Assembly: GCF_024679245.1 (NCBI RefSeq)
Contig: NC_090176.1
Span: 25,985,546 to 26,049,545, forward strand
Direction: 5' to 3'
Source of the DNA: Pseudorasbora parva
Lineage: Eukaryota > Chordata > Actinopteri > Cypriniformes > Gobionidae
DNA: 64,000 nt
The notes under the pieces: model-generated
The model's database searches: none
Seen by the model: the letters and a program-made list of their open reading frames with translations, nothing else
Told to the model about the DNA's origin: nothing
Position numbers and translations under genes: made by a program
Part shown: one piece after another, positions 12,401 through 38,432 of the stretch
Layout: the number at the start of each line of letters is the position of its first letter
How positions within the stretch are numbered: the stretch's first letter is position 1

Positions 12401-15400
12401 GGGGTCAAACCAAACCCGTAGGTTAGTGACTGAGACGGAGAAAGTGATGATATGGCCGTCAAAGATGAGCTGGTATAAGGGAGAGGGGTGGATCTGATGA
12501 GGGGTGCCAACCAGTAGTGCCTCAGTTGTACAGGAGTTCAACTGGAGGAAATTATTTCCCATCCATTCCTTTATCTCCTTAAGACATGTGGTGAGTCATG
12601 TCAGAGCTGTGGAGGGGCTCGGGCAGTTTTGATATAAAGTTGCATGTCATCAGCATAACAATGAAAAGACAGTCCATGTCTGCTGATGACAGGACCGAGG
12701 GGAACCATGTAGAGAATGAATAAAATTGGGCCGAGAACTTAACCCTGTGGAACACCACATGTAACCGGGAGCAGCCTGGACTCACATTCTCCCAATATAA
12801 CACATTCAGTCCTGCCAAAAAGGTAGGACTGAAAACACTGTAGTGCTGCCGAGCACTAGTGCTGCGTAGTGCTGCGCAGCACTACAGTGTTTTCAGTCCT
12901 ACCTTTTTGGCAGGACTGAATGTGTTATATTGGGAGAATGTGAGTCCAGGCTGCTCCCGGTTACATGTGGTGTTCCACAGGGTTAAGTTCTCGGCCCAAT
13001 TTTAAGGGTTAAGTTCTCGGCACCACAGCACAGTGTAGGTGCTCCCAATAGTCCAACTGTATTGTGTAGGCGGTCCAGAAGGATGGTATGGTCCACGGTG
13101 TTGAATGCCACCGTTAGGTCGAGGAGAATGAGCAGTGATGGTGATCCTGACTCAGCTGTCATTAGAAGGTCATTTGTCACCCTGAGCAGAGCTGTTTCGG
13201 TGCTGTGGGCCAAGCAAAAGCCTCATTGAAAAATCTCAAATAGGTTGTTATTTTTTAGATGCTTGTGGAGCTGAGAGGCGGCTTCCTTCTCTAGAACCTT
13301 TGACAGGAAGATGAGGTTGGAGATCGGCCTATAATTAGCAAGGACCTCCGGGTCTAGGGTTGGTTTCTTAAGTATAGGACGGATGACAGCAGCTTTAAGG
13401 GCAAGAGGGACATGACCAGTTTTGAGAAAGAGATTAACAAACATTATGGGTGAAAAAAAAATTATGGGTGATGATTGGGCTGACAATGGGAATGAACGAC
13501 TTGAGCACAACAGTCGGGATGGGATCCAAGGTGTAGGTGGACGGCTTCATTTTGTTGATGGTTTCCTCAATGTGGCTCTGCTGAATCTCAGTAAAGTGTG
13601 GAAGCAAGGGATGGCAATTTCCTGGGTGAGTGTTTGGGTGATAGGGGAGACAGGGAGGAAGAGCCAGGTATAAAAGAGCGAATGTTATTGACTTTAGATC
13701 TAAAAAAGTCAATGAAGCTGTTGCATCACTCCACTATGGTTTCAGTGGATGAAGATGACTTTGGCTTCAGGAGATTGTTTACTGTGGAAAAAAGTTGCTT
13801 AGAGTTTCCAGTATTTTTATTGTTGAGGTTAATATATGGAGGAATCTGTTGTAGATGATAACTAGTGCTATCAATCCATTCAAATTTTAATTTGAAAAGT
13901 TTGATCAATTTACATGACAGCAGAGCCAATACCTTCAACACTTCCACATATAACACTTCCTCAAACTTGGGTGACCCAAGTTTGAGTCCCACAAAACAGC
14001 CCTTTATACTAACAGTGAAATGATTTATACTTACGGTGAGACAAATTATTCCTCAGGGACATCTGATGCTCTGTAATGATGAATGCTATGATTTGGATTT
14101 GTGAAACTGATCATTGGTTTGGTTTGATGTCATTCGTTAGTGTCCAGCGATGACAGTGAGGGTTTGGAGTCAGCTAAAAACCCTCTGGAGGAGATGACTG
14201 CAGGTTTGCTGGACAGCAGTGGTCAAAAAATTCCTCTTCAGGCTGTCAATGTGAGGTGTAAGCTGATGGACCTACTGTGTCAGGTATGATACTACAGTGC
14301 TGGGCTGCACATATATTAGAGAAGCAGGGTTTTCAGAGAGTCCGTGTTGTCTCTCACATGCTAAAAACAGTGTTTATAAAATATTCAGAATGATAAACAT
14401 TAGAATAGAATATGTATATAGAAATAAAGACATGAAAGAACATGACCTTGAAATGAACAAGAAAATTAACAAGCTAAAAAAAAGTAGACCAAAAGGCCCC
14501 ATAATCCAACAGCCATAAAGATGGAAAAGTCGTCTTTTCAAACTCTATCTGTGTTATCAAATATGACTTTCTCTGCTCTGTCACCAGGTCATCATTTTTC
14601 AGACCTACACGAACAAGAGTGCTGTTCCCATTGAAGCAAAGTATGTCTTTCCACTGGAGGAGACGGCAGCAGTGTGTGGATTTGAAGCCTTTATCAATGG
14701 AAAACATGTCATTGGAAAGGTGCAAGTCACCCAGAATTTTTCAAATGCAGCCTCTTCTCTTCATAACCGCTTTCTCGTCAGTTTTTAATGTCTTTCTTTG
14801 TCCTGTAGGTAAAGGAAAAAGAGCAGGCTCGTAAGGAGTACAAGCAAGCCATAGAGAAAGGTCATGGGGCCTATCTGATGGACCAGGATGCACCTGTGAG
14901 TTATTTTCTACTGTTTCTTTCTCTGAAGCATGAGTGATAAAGTATCAGAAGGCTTGTCTAAGGTCATGTGTTTATGTGAGGCAGGATGTATTTACTATCA
15001 GCGTGGGGAATCTTCCTCCCGGAGCCACAGTTTTGATCAAGGTGACGTTCATCACTGAGCTGGTGGTGAGATCAGGCTCTATAGTCTTCTCATTGGCCGG
15101 CAGCGTGGCACCATGGCAACAGAATGACGCCCTTAATCAGACAACTCAGGTACGACGTGGCTGGTCTTTAGTCACTGTATTTAAACTTCTGTTTGGGCTG
15201 CTGTTAGTTACAGTGTTTTGACTGACAGTTGTGTTGTGTTTCAGGCGACTGTTGAAAAGATTGGTGTGAGCGAGCTTCAGTCAGAGGGGTGAGAATCTCG
15301 AACGCTGCATAATTCAAAAGGGAAATTCATTAAAAATTTACTAAAAATGTTCATTGGTTTAGTGTTTTGTTTTTTTCAGGGAGTTTTCTCTGTCTATGTC

Positions 15401-18400
15401 CATTGAAATGCCTTACAAGATCATCAACTTGAGCTCTTCACACCGCATCAAAACCAAGGTTATTTTAGTTTAGTAAATTATATTAATAAATATTTAAATG
15501 TTCTTGTTCTCTAAAGGAAATAAAACATCCTGGTTTATGATGAGTATTATTAACAGTATGAGTGATTTCCCGTTCAGATGACAGACTGTAAGGCAGTGAT
15601 CAGCACGTTACCGGGACAGACTCTTGGATCTGAAGGGTTACAGGTGTCCTTCAGTCTCTCTGATATCCACATGCCCAGGATGTGGGTCGAGAACCATCCG
15701 GATAAATATAGTCAGGTAAAGAAATGATCAGTCACATCTGATTCAAACGGCAGACATAAATGCTTCTCTTTCCTTCACACACCCTGATCTAAAATACACA
15801 CAGATACAGTAGGTCCTTCTCTGACACTCTCTGATCTCTGCAGGCCTGCATGCTGGTGTTTTATCCAGACTTTAAGTCAGGCGGGGTGTCCAGCTCTGGA
15901 GCGTCCAGTGTGAGTGATGTGGTCATTCTACTGGACTCCTCCAAGTCCATGCAGGGAGACGCCATGCTGAACGCCCGCCGGATTGCCCTTCAAGTCCTCA
16001 AATCTCTGGACCGCTCACTGAAGATCAACATCATCTCTTTCAGCACTGGTTAGTGGGCACTAAAACAATCTGATGTTGTTCTGGTGATCTTCATGTACAT
16101 TCTCATTTCTGTCAAATCTTGGGATTTGTAGTAAAGCATTATGGGTGAAGAACAATATATGCTGGTTCTTCATTCACACAGTGACATGTTAATCATAAAA
16201 TGTGTGTTTTTAAGATTACAAGGAAGCTTTTCCTGCACCGGTGTCTTTAGATGAAGCATCTGAACCAGCCAGACAGTTTATTATGGTGAGTAATGATTAA
16301 AAACGGTTAAAGATGAATGCTCTTGTGCTTTTGCATATTGAAATATTTTTATGGTTTCTTGACTCATTTCAGCTCTTTAGTTGTTGCTCATGGATGCTCA
16401 GTTCCAATTAGAGTGAGATTTTTTGCCAGCATGATGTTGTAGCACTACCCTAACCATTTAAACCTCGACCCCTTGATTAATCACTTAGACTGATTAGAAT
16501 GTTGTTTTTTCTCATCATTGCATGTGTGTTCTCTTCAGTCCTGTAGTTGCGCTGGTGGCAGCACTGAACTGTGGCGGCCTCTCCAGAGCCTGAGTCTGCT
16601 GCCTCCCTGCCGGGGCGTGAGGAACATCCTGCTGCTCTCTGATGGACATGTTCAGAACCAGCCTCTGACCCTCCAGCTGGTCCGAGAAAACTCCTGCCAC
16701 ACGCGCCTCTTCACCTGCGGACTCAGGTCTGCCTTTGAAGAGTTCAACACAAAACTCTTTATCACTTAAATTAATTTCTGAACCTACTGTTTGTGTTTGT
16801 CTAGCTTGACAGCTAATCGTCATATGCTCAGAGCTTTGGCTCAAGCAGGTGGAGGAACATGTGAATTTTTTGACACCAAGATGAAACACACTTGGGCAGA
16901 GAAGGTGAATCACGCTGTTTATTGTATTGTTGTTTTGATTAAGAAAAAGGGAGCATTATATGCCCAACATTAGCCACTGTGAAACTTAAAACAGATTTGC
17001 TGCTCATTCCAGGTGCGAGCTCAGGTTCAGCGTATGGAGTCTCCAGGCTGCAGATCAGTGGCAGTGAAGTGGCAGCAGTTTAATCCCAGAGCGCCCCCTC
17101 CTGTTCAAGCTCCCTCACAGCTTCACGGCCTCTTCAGTGACTGTCACACTCTCATATACGGCTTTGTGCCGCACTGCACTCAGGTAGACCTGCTTTATTG
17201 TTATTTTGATACAAATAAATTATATAATTAAATATTATTTCTTATATTCATTTAGTGACAAGCAGTGTGAAAAAAATGCCTTCATTATTTATTTTTAATT
17301 AGATTTCTGCTGTATTTTAGATCTGAAATTAAAATGTATATTAAATCTGCTTGGCTACGGTGATTAAAAGCATCACACTATGAAGCAATTTCAGAGATTT
17401 ATCAAGATAAAAATATGTAATATTACTCAGAAAGCTGTAAAAGGATTAAGATTACCCAGCTATATAAATACATATTTATTGTTTATATATTGTTTTGAAT
17501 TGTGTAATATTCACCCTTTTAGGCCACACTGTTTGGTGATTTGAGTGGGCAGGAGATCAAAACAATGGTTTCCACCACAGAACTACAAAAGACGAAAGGA
17601 ACTGTGAGTGAGCATCTTAAATACTTCATATTATCGGAAACATTATCAATTGTTTATCAGACGTTTAAAGAGGTGTGTGTGTGTGTGTGTGTGTGTGTGT
17701 AGTTCCTTCACAAGTTAACAGCAAGAGCGATCATCAGGGACTATGAAGATGGCATTCTGGGCGACAGTGAGGCAGAACATGAGGTACAATATTTGGCTAC
17801 ATGTTGCTGTTTTTAAAAGAACTATCAGAAGACCTTGACTTGCTGTCTTATATCTCTATCAGGGGAAGAAAGCAGAGCTGAAGTCCTACATCATTGAGCT
17901 CAGTAAAGAGTTCTCCATCTTGTCCCAGTTCACAAGCTTTGTCGCCATCGAAGAGAGGGTACAATTATTCTAAATGTATCATCACTTATCAATTAATAAC
18001 AATAATAACAATACATTTTCATTTTTTTTTTTTTTATTTAAAAAAAAAAAAAGTTTTATTTTCATTTTGCATAATATTTTTTTTTTAATTCACTCAAACT
18101 TAAATACTTTTTTCTTAGTTGTAGCAATAAACATATAACATTCATTCAAGTTTTATAATTATTAACTGAAAATTCTTCCAAAAACTGGGTGTGTGGAACT
18201 ATGCTGCCCATCTTTCTTTCTAGCTTAAAGAAAACCCCTGTATGTAAAGATGGTTCAATAGTAAAACAGAGCAAATCATTACAAAGTAAAAAGGGTGACC
18301 AAACAAATGTACATAAATAACATGTAATACATAAGCTCTTAATGCATAAACATTTTTAAATGATAACATTTTATCAACCATTTATGCTTTTAACATCTAA

Positions 18401-20399
18401 TAATTTAGCTATCTAAACGGCGGTTATTACATGTGTTTTAGGCAGCTTCTACTTGTTTATTAATAATAATTATTACAAAATATAAAGTTAACATCTTTAG
18501 ACAGAATCAAATTTTTTCAGGCACTAAATGTCCATTTATAGCATATACTGATAATGAAAATATATCCAATATTATCTGAGATATAAGCCTTGTTGATAAG
18601 AAATGACTTATATGTCCACATTTGTTCTTTGTAGGACCAGAATGAGATTGAAACTGGATTGACAGATGTTCCTAAACTCATATCAGAAGAAGATGTAGAT
18701 ATTTTACCGTATATGAGCTGGACTGAAGAGAAGCTTGAGGAAGAGCATATCATGTGTGCTGAAGAAGATAACATATGGGTAACAACTAGAGTCTATTACA
18801 GCTCTTGTCACGCAATGTAGTGATCAAAGTTGTCATCATTCAGTATTTACAACATTGCTTTTTTATGTTTTAGTTCAAATCAGAGGAATGGTCCAGTGAC
18901 ATCTCCACATCTAATTTTGTGGAAACGGATTGTGCTGTATCTAATGAATGGAATTGTGACGAATTGGGACCATGTTTGTATGGTGTTCTAGATGCAGTGC
19001 CTGCAGCTCCCCTTGTCCATAGGCAGTTTTCCAGGTCTCTTTCTAATGCTTCACCTTATGTAAAGACATGCTTTGTTGCTGGCCCTACGAGTAGCGCTGG
19101 TCTTAATGGAGCATCAACACTGGTAACATTGGAATCTTTTAAAAGCCTAGAAAATGTTATGCCTGTTTGTGACATGCATCTCCCTCATAATATTGAGGAA
19201 CGCACACCAAAGCTTCTCCCTTCCCCTGGCATCAAGTTTGGTGTCCCAAAAAAGCGTGCTTCTTATCCTAAAGTCCTTCGAGACTCTATTTATGAGTCAA
19301 TGGAATCTCTGTCCATGACTCACAGCCATCCTCCTCCTCCTCTTCCTACTGGTGCCAGGATGTCAGTACCTTGCTCCATGAGTGACAGGCTTCCTCTCGA
19401 CTCCTTAGTGCCTTCTCGTCAAGAGCAGCCCATTTGTGCTCCTACTTATCTTAAGACCAAGTTTATCTGTGTAACTCCCAGTTCTCCTCCTGCTGCTGCC
19501 ATGAAGTCTGTACCTTTTCAAATGAGTGACATGGGCTTGCTGGCTCCCCCTCTTCCTGCTGGCCATGTTTCCTTTGGTCAAACTGAAACGCGTTTGATTC
19601 AAATTGGCATGCAAAGTGGCAATACATACAGTAGTGCAAAGAAATCCTTGTTAAAGAGAAAAAGCAAGCCTGCCACAGTGGCCTGGAATGAGCTGTTTGA
19701 GCTTCAACATGAGGTTTTTTCACATTAATGAACTAGATTATATACAAAATGTAAATGTGTAATTCAAGGGAATATGAATTTATGCGTTGTGTTTGGATGT
19801 AGGATGGATACTGGGAGTGCACCAAGAGGCTGAGCAGCTTCCTCAACCTGGACGTCGACTTTTTTGCTAATGTCTTCCTTAAGGAGAAAGGCATCCGTTC
19901 ATTTGGTAAGAAGATTTTTGAAATGAATCTTCATGTTTTAGACACAGCTTGTCGGTGAGAATCAGGTAATCAGTCACATGTTTTGTCTGTCAGGTGTGAA
20001 GGCTCATGCGGACGTTCTGAGACTGGTGGCGACTCTGCTGGTGCTGCAGCTGATCCGGGTGAAGAAGCTGGCAGTGGGACAGTTGCTCCAGTCTCTCCTC
20101 CGGCTGAAAGAGTCCCAGGAGCCCAGGTACGAGCACACGTCCTCATAGTGATAAACTCTTATATTTTTGGATCCATAACTTTGTGTTCTCCTCCATACAG
20201 ACCGATGCACTGGGAGGCAGTGAAGAGGGCCGTGGACTGGGCCTGTCGGACAGACAGACAGTATCCGTGTGTGTGCAGCAGGCTGGAGATCGGCCGGGAT
20301 TGGGAATCATCTACACGTCAGCTGCTGGGCTGTGATTCTCCACACCCACATTCCTCTCTCAAACCTGTTCTGGAGAGACGTGCGCGTGCACATTGTTGA
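7329..20399 (+). CDS. parp4: parp4 copy A: vault poly(ADP-ribose) polymerase (PARP4), 33 coding exons
   Basis: Joining the 33 exons (listed in the block entries) gives one continuous frame of 1653 aa; human PARP4 is about 1720 aa. The order is that of PARP4: BRCT (1-95), PARP regulatory helices (about 255-400), catalytic domain (about 400-590) with H434, Y474 and E544 of the H-Y-E triad, VIT (about 608-745), VWA (about 875-1045, MIDAS D881-x-S883-x-S885), a Pro/Ser-rich linker (about 1200-1490) and the C-terminal vault-interacting region (about 1495-1653). Known role: PARP4 is the ADP-ribosyltransferase component of vault ribonucleoprotein particles and modifies the major vault protein. The start is the ATG at 7329, 14 bases inside an exon whose acceptor is conserved in copy B. 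I see no frame break. Oddity: the C-terminus differs from copy B because of an hAT-like insertion. Confidence 0.93.
9385..9420. repeat. (CA)n microsatellite in parp4 copy A intron 7
   Basis: A CA run right after the donor of coding exon 7. The matching site in copy B (near 24797) is much shorter. Confidence 0.9.
10122..10600. other. parp4 copy A intron 9, unique sequence
   Basis: After about 25 bases this intron no longer resembles copy B, which has a MITE-like insertion here instead. I see no coding exon; the short open frames on both strands look incidental. Confidence 0.4.
11697..13832 (-). mobile_element. LINE (L2/CR1-like) 3' fragment in parp4 copy A intron 13
   Basis: On the minus strand the sequence encodes broken pieces of a non-LTR reverse transcriptase: a DPIPTVVLK block (near 13540), [16 protein letters not shown] (near 13320), [14 protein letters not shown] and [13 protein letters not shown] (near 13100-13200), [10 protein letters not shown] (near 12640) and [14 protein letters not shown] (near 12130). 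The 3' end lies on the left, marked by an ATA-rich tail at about 11697-11715. Copy B has TTTTATATGTGGAGG at the corresponding site, so the LINE is an insertion after duplication. TATAT-type sequence on both sides could be the target duplication. Stops and a fold-back rearrangement show it is dead. Confidence 0.85.
12722..13003. repeat. Perfect 127-bp inverted repeat with 28-bp spacer inside the LINE
   Basis: 12722-12848 is the exact reverse complement of 12877-13003; I compared the arms base by base and saw no mismatch. The 28-bp spacer itself contains the palindrome AGCACTAGTGCT. The left arm is normal LINE sequence in the minus frame, whereas the right arm interrupts that frame. The right arm is therefore the secondary, inverted copy. 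Confidence 0.95.
13833..14140. other. parp4 copy A intron 13, original intron part
   Basis: It aligns with copy B intron 13 (GGAGGAATCTGTTGTAGATG and the CCTCAGGGACATCTGATGC stretch). No other feature is seen. Confidence 0.5.
14141..15715 (+). other. parp4: parp4 copy A, coding exons 14-20: VIT domain
   Basis: Exons: 14141-14283, 14588-14719, 14809-14895, 14985-15149, 15245-15288, 15380-15458, 15578-15715. These encode the vault protein inter-alpha-trypsin (VIT) domain and the link to [62 protein letters not shown], then [10 protein letters not shown] and [15 protein letters not shown]. The phases agree through all junctions. Confidence 0.9.
15844..17183 (+). other. parp4: parp4 copy A, coding exons 21-25: VWA domain
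   Basis: Exons: 15844-16048, 16215-16285, 16539-16726, 16805-16904, 17013-17183. Exon 21 carries the MIDAS signature DSSKS (D881, S883, S885), exon 23 has NILLLSDGH, and exon 24 has [19 protein letters not shown] domains bind divalent metal and mediate protein contacts. The motif residues are intact. Confidence 0.9.
17673..17702 (+). promoter_or_regulatory. parp4: 3' splice site of parp4 copy A exon 27 formed by a (GT)14 tract
   Basis: A 28-bp GT run (17673-17700) directly abuts the AG acceptor (17701-17702), with no pyrimidine tract between. Copy B has the same layout with 48 bp of GT. Confidence 0.8.
17959..18634. other. parp4 copy A intron 28
   Basis: AT-rich with poly-T and poly-A runs near 18020-18090. 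Only weak, patchy similarity to copy B intron 28 is seen, in contrast to the nearly identical introns just upstream. Confidence 0.5.
18874..19713 (+). other. parp4: parp4 copy A coding exon 30: diverged Pro/Ser-rich linker
   Basis: An 840-bp exon in phase 0 encoding residues 1230-1509, low in predicted structure ([15 protein letters not shown]). It holds one degenerate unit of the motif series seen in copy B: an [12 protein letters not shown] block, then MSDRLP, then LVPSRQ. Only its last 45 or so bases, from [15 protein letters not shown] onward, match copy B closely. Copy B splits the corresponding region into two exons. Confidence 0.85.
19803..20399 (+). other. parp4: parp4 copy A, coding exons 31-33: vault-interacting C-terminus
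   Basis: Exons: 19803-19905, 19994-20126, 20201-20399. They encode [41 protein letters not shown] and [19 protein letters not shown], which match the PARP4 region that binds the major vault protein. The last residues, ARAHC, differ from copy B (LCVSVM). The stop at 20397-20399 falls in sequence attributed to an inserted element. Confidence 0.88.
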
Positions 20400-21481
20400 G
20401 GAGCAACTAGCTACATATAACAGATTTACGTAATTTATGAACAAAAATAATTGTAACTTCAATCTGTTTCAGTTACTGAGAATTTTTTTGATTAAATTAG
20501 TTACTTATGAAAATGATTACAAAGGGGGTTACATCTGAATATTTTCAGTAAAAAGCTGGATATGTTAAATCATGTTAATTTGTTGTTTTGTCTGTTCTTG
20601 ATCGTGCACGGTGTCTCCTGCCATTTAAAGGCGGTTTAGTAAAATTATCTTATTCTGCTTCTTCTTATTAGTTCTCTTGTTAGAATATGATGAGCACCAC
20701 ATTTGGGCTACTTTTACACTTGTTGCTGCGAACAGTCCGTGGGTTGAAGCAACCCCAATAACGTGATATTCAGCCCTGGGAATGCAAATTCTAGCAAGGG
20801 AGCCCAGCCAAAAAAATAAGATTTAAGATTTTCCCCCAGGAACGTGATTTTTCCAAGGTACCTCTTCGAAATGCAATTGGCTCGTTTTGAGTAGCAATTT
20901 GGAAGGGTTTTGTTTTGTCTTATATGGTATGCTGTTTTTCCTTCATACACACATAGTGGTAAAAAAAAAGAAGAAAAAAAAAAGATGACTATCCATATTT
21001 AAAATAAGAAAATTATATTTATATCAGTAAGAAGATCATCATTATGGTCTGTTTTCATGACACAGGTCTTAGATTAAGCCAGCATTAGGCCTTATTTCAA
21101 TTAGGACATTTAAGTAGCTTTTATAAATGTGCCTTAGAAAACATTACTGGTTGCATCTTGAGACAAAAAAATGGCACTGGCATATTTTAAGACATGTCTG
21201 TGCAAATTGCTTTCAACAGCTCAAACATGCATTTTAGTCTGGGATAGGCTTACGACTTGTCTGTGAAACCGTGGGCATGTCTATACTACAATGATCAAGA
21301 ATTGTGTTTTTAAAGGTTAGAGGTTAATCTGCCTGGTTTAAATGTTTGGAAATTATAAACAGTTGAACACATTCATTAGAAATGTATAATCAAATTTAAT
21401 CAGTTACATTATTTTAATAGAGTAGTTGAAATAGGGTAACTTGTAATCTGTAACCTACATTTAAGTAACCTTCCCAATTCT
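20391..21481. mobile_element. hAT-like nonautonomous element at the 3' end of parp4 copy A
   Basis: The segment starts CATTGTTGAGG and ends CTTCCCAATTCT, a degenerate form of the CAGTGTTGGGAAG terminal repeats common in fish. It is related along its length to 62466-63165 (shared TGCCTGGTTTAAATGTTTG, AATCAGTTACA, AGTAACCTTCCCAA). Sequence matching the copy B 3' untranslated region resumes on its far side: TCACGTAGAAACC at 21492 against TCATGTAGAAACT at 37009, and GATTTTAAGTGGATGTATGAAGT at 21558 against the same in copy B near 37277. It therefore appears inserted into the last exon of copy A. No clear target duplication remains. Confidence 0.65.
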
Positions 21482-22289
21482 ACACCTGTCAGGTCACGTA
21501 GAAACCAAGTGTCATTTGCTAGCTTTTTTCTTTCAGAACTAAGCATTCAGTGTAGTGATTTTAAGTGGATGTATGAAGTAATTTATCAAATTCACATATC
21601 CTAGCAGAGCACTGATGTAGTTGAACTATAATCATGATCCAGTATGTTGATTTATCATTTAAAATGAAACAAAATTCCATTTGTGACAATTTGTGCTTTG
21701 CTGTCTTTCTTTAAAATGAAAATAAATAAATGTATATAAATATACGCATTAGTGTCACAACAATGACCTGCCTGCAAAGTCACAGAATGTCTTCTATTCA
21801 GTGTAATACTTTATGAATTATTAGAAATCATGGTTATTAGAAGAGTCATTAAAAAAAAATTCTCAATGTTAATTTGTAATTACGAGCAGCAATTTTTATT
21901 GTGATTATATTCATATTTTATCCATCAATAAATTGGTGTTTGTGATATCAGGAACAGTTTCTTTGATTATTATTTTTTATTCTGCTCTCACAACTTAAAA
22001 AAAGATCTCACTTTGTGGCCAATTATTTCTAAATATTTTTAACGTATGAATAAAACATAGTTTCTCATCTTTTTTATTTTGATTAGCCGAAATGAAAAAA
22101 GGCAATCGTAAATAAATATTTTTTTTAATTGTTATTATTATTGTTGTTATTGCATAATGTACATAGCAACAACCAACAATCTCAGACACTTACATTGGTA
22201 CAGACTTACAGACACAGAATTTCAGAATAATAAAAGTATAGTATAGTATTTTAGATACATTTATCGGTAACGTTAGTCTTTTCCTTTTA
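21482..22289. other. Intergenic region between the two parp4 copies
   Basis: The first 100 or so bases are the displaced 3' untranslated region of copy A. The rest is AT-rich without a recognisable gene. AATAAA-type signals occur near 21720-21730. The unit boundary is near 22290, where similarity to the copy A promoter begins. Confidence 0.45.
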
Positions 22290-22507
22290 AACCACTGGAT
22301 GGCGCCCGTTTAATGTTTTGTTTTTTTCTCAAGAATGGGGGGGGGGGGTGTCTTTCCCGTATGTGTAGGCTATATCAGGAAGCACTTCTTTTTAAAGTGA
22401 ACTTTGCACAACAGATTGACGTTATAACCGTTATAACAGATGATTACGTTAAAACACAGATATTTGTTAGTGCCTTAACATCTAAACGCGTCACTCGGCT
22501 CTTTACG
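22290..22507 (+). promoter_or_regulatory. parp4: parp4 copy B promoter / noncoding first exon (inferred)
   Basis: The counterpart of 3573-3737, ending in ACG|GTAAGAT at 22507/22508. A G-run of 10 lies near 22337. Similarity to copy A is clear in motifs but much lower than in the coding exons, so the two promoters have drifted apart. The next acceptor is at 22693, 14 bases before the start codon. Confidence 0.5.
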
Positions 22508-22707
22508 GTAAGATACTCTGATGGCAACCGCTAATTGTAGCGAGAGAAGTGTTGCTTATTCGACTATTATGCATAAAGCTTGATTTGTTTAATAAATACA
22601 AAGACATAACTTACACTGTTGTTTTATAGTGTTCATAAAATGAATATTTACAAGTATCGTTACTGTACTGTTTCTCTGTTCTCGAATGTTCAGATCCCAG
22701 TGAAATC

Positions 22708-37017
<14,310 letters not shown>

Positions 37018-37308
37018 AAACTGGACACACACTTCTCTTTTTATTTACAGTGGATGTTTTACAAGCAATTTGCTTATTGCAAAATTATATTTATAGCCAT
37101 GAAGTGACCTCAAAAATATATTTGGACACTTTTGAACTAATAGATTAACGCAAAATATTGACATAAAATGTCTGAATTTTATTTCACTGGAAAATTATGA
37201 AGTGTTATTTGCCAGCTTTATTTAGGACAATACTTTTTTTCAGTTACTTTTAATCAATTAATCAAGTCTCTCAGTGATTTTTAGTGGATGTATGAAGTCA
37301 TTTAAGGG

Positions 37309-37625
37309 TTAGTTCAGCCAAAAATTAAATTGATGTCATTAATGACTCACCCTAATGTCGTTCCTCACCCGTAAGACCTCCGTTCATCATCGTAACACAA
37401 TTTAAGATATTTTAGATTTAGTCCCAGAGCATATTCAGTCTATGCTCACTTTACTGTTCATGTCCAGAAAGCTAATAAAAACATCATCAAAGTAGTCCAT
37501 ATGTGACATCAGTTAGTTAATTAGAATCTCTTGAAGCATTGAAAGTACATTTTGGTCCAAAAATATCAAAAACTATGACTTTATTCAGCATTGTCTTCTC
37601 TTCCGTGTTCCGAAGCTTCCTCACG
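37309..37625. mobile_element. Fragment of a fish MITE (GGGTTAGTTCAGCCAAAAAT type)
   Basis: It begins GGGTTAGTTCAGCCAAAAATTAAA and includes GACTCACCCTAATGTCGTTCC, a widely dispersed fish nonautonomous DNA element known to me by sequence style only. The opposite end is not seen, so it is a partial copy. Confidence 0.5.
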
Positions 37626-38432
37626 GCTCATGGTAAAATGCTCTACGTCTGCTAATAACTATAATATGTGGCAGGGGATTATTGCCTGGCTGTACTATTA
37701 AGAAAAATATAATTAAACTTGTTTTATGTACGTGTATTATGCATAAATATTGATAATGAATATTCAATGTGTTTACTCGAACATGTTTGTGTTGATGCAT
37801 TTAAAGACGCATATATTCCATATTATATCATTATAAAATATATATATTTGATGTTTATTGTTATTGGATCTATCTAGCTAGCTAGCCTAACTTTACAAAG
37901 CTGATGTTTTTCTTTACCTGATCACCTGCTCCTCCTCTCCCTCTGCTGACTTTTCTACCCTGCTGGTATATTTACCTCGAATCTGTTATAAAAACATGAT
38001 AAAAACACGTTAAGAGATTATACACCTCATAACGTTATGAAATTTGTGTATAATCATTCATAAAATTCTAACAGTAGAGATTATAAAAAGAAATAAATTG
38101 TTTCAAAACAAATGAATTCTACATATTTTTCTTTTGATCTACTGTGATTTTCATGTTAAAATATTGGGCGGTGGGTTTACAGCAACCCCCCATCCCCCCA
38201 TACACTAAGCCCCTGGGATCTATTATGAGTTAAGTTTCTTACATTTTGAAAAGACTACAAATTATTGTATTTAACATACAACAATTAAGTGTAAATTGCT
38301 TTGCAGTACTATTCTATAATCAATTTTACAGCAATTAACAATATACAGGATTTGTTTGCCAGTACATTTCTGTAAATTGTACAGTACGTTTAACAGTGTA
38401 TATACATTATTTATTTATATTTAATTGTATTA
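37626..38432. other. Intergenic, no gene seen
   Basis: AT-rich DNA between parp4 copy B and vtcn1. No coding exon or RNA gene is recognisable. Confidence 0.5.

Larger units (their letters stand above)
17523..18778 (+). other. parp4: parp4 copy A, coding exons 26-29
   Basis: Exons: 17523-17603, 17703-17783, 17863-17958, 18635-18778. They encode the conserved PARP4 block after VWA ([49 protein letters not shown]). Exons 26-28 are nearly identical to copy B. Divergence begins immediately after exon 28, and the C-terminal end of exon 29 already differs in length. Confidence 0.88.

Noticed and set aside
16515..16913. Minus-strand frame opposite the parp4 VWA exons (also 31823-32302)
   Set aside because: Shadow of exons 23-24 on the opposite strand.
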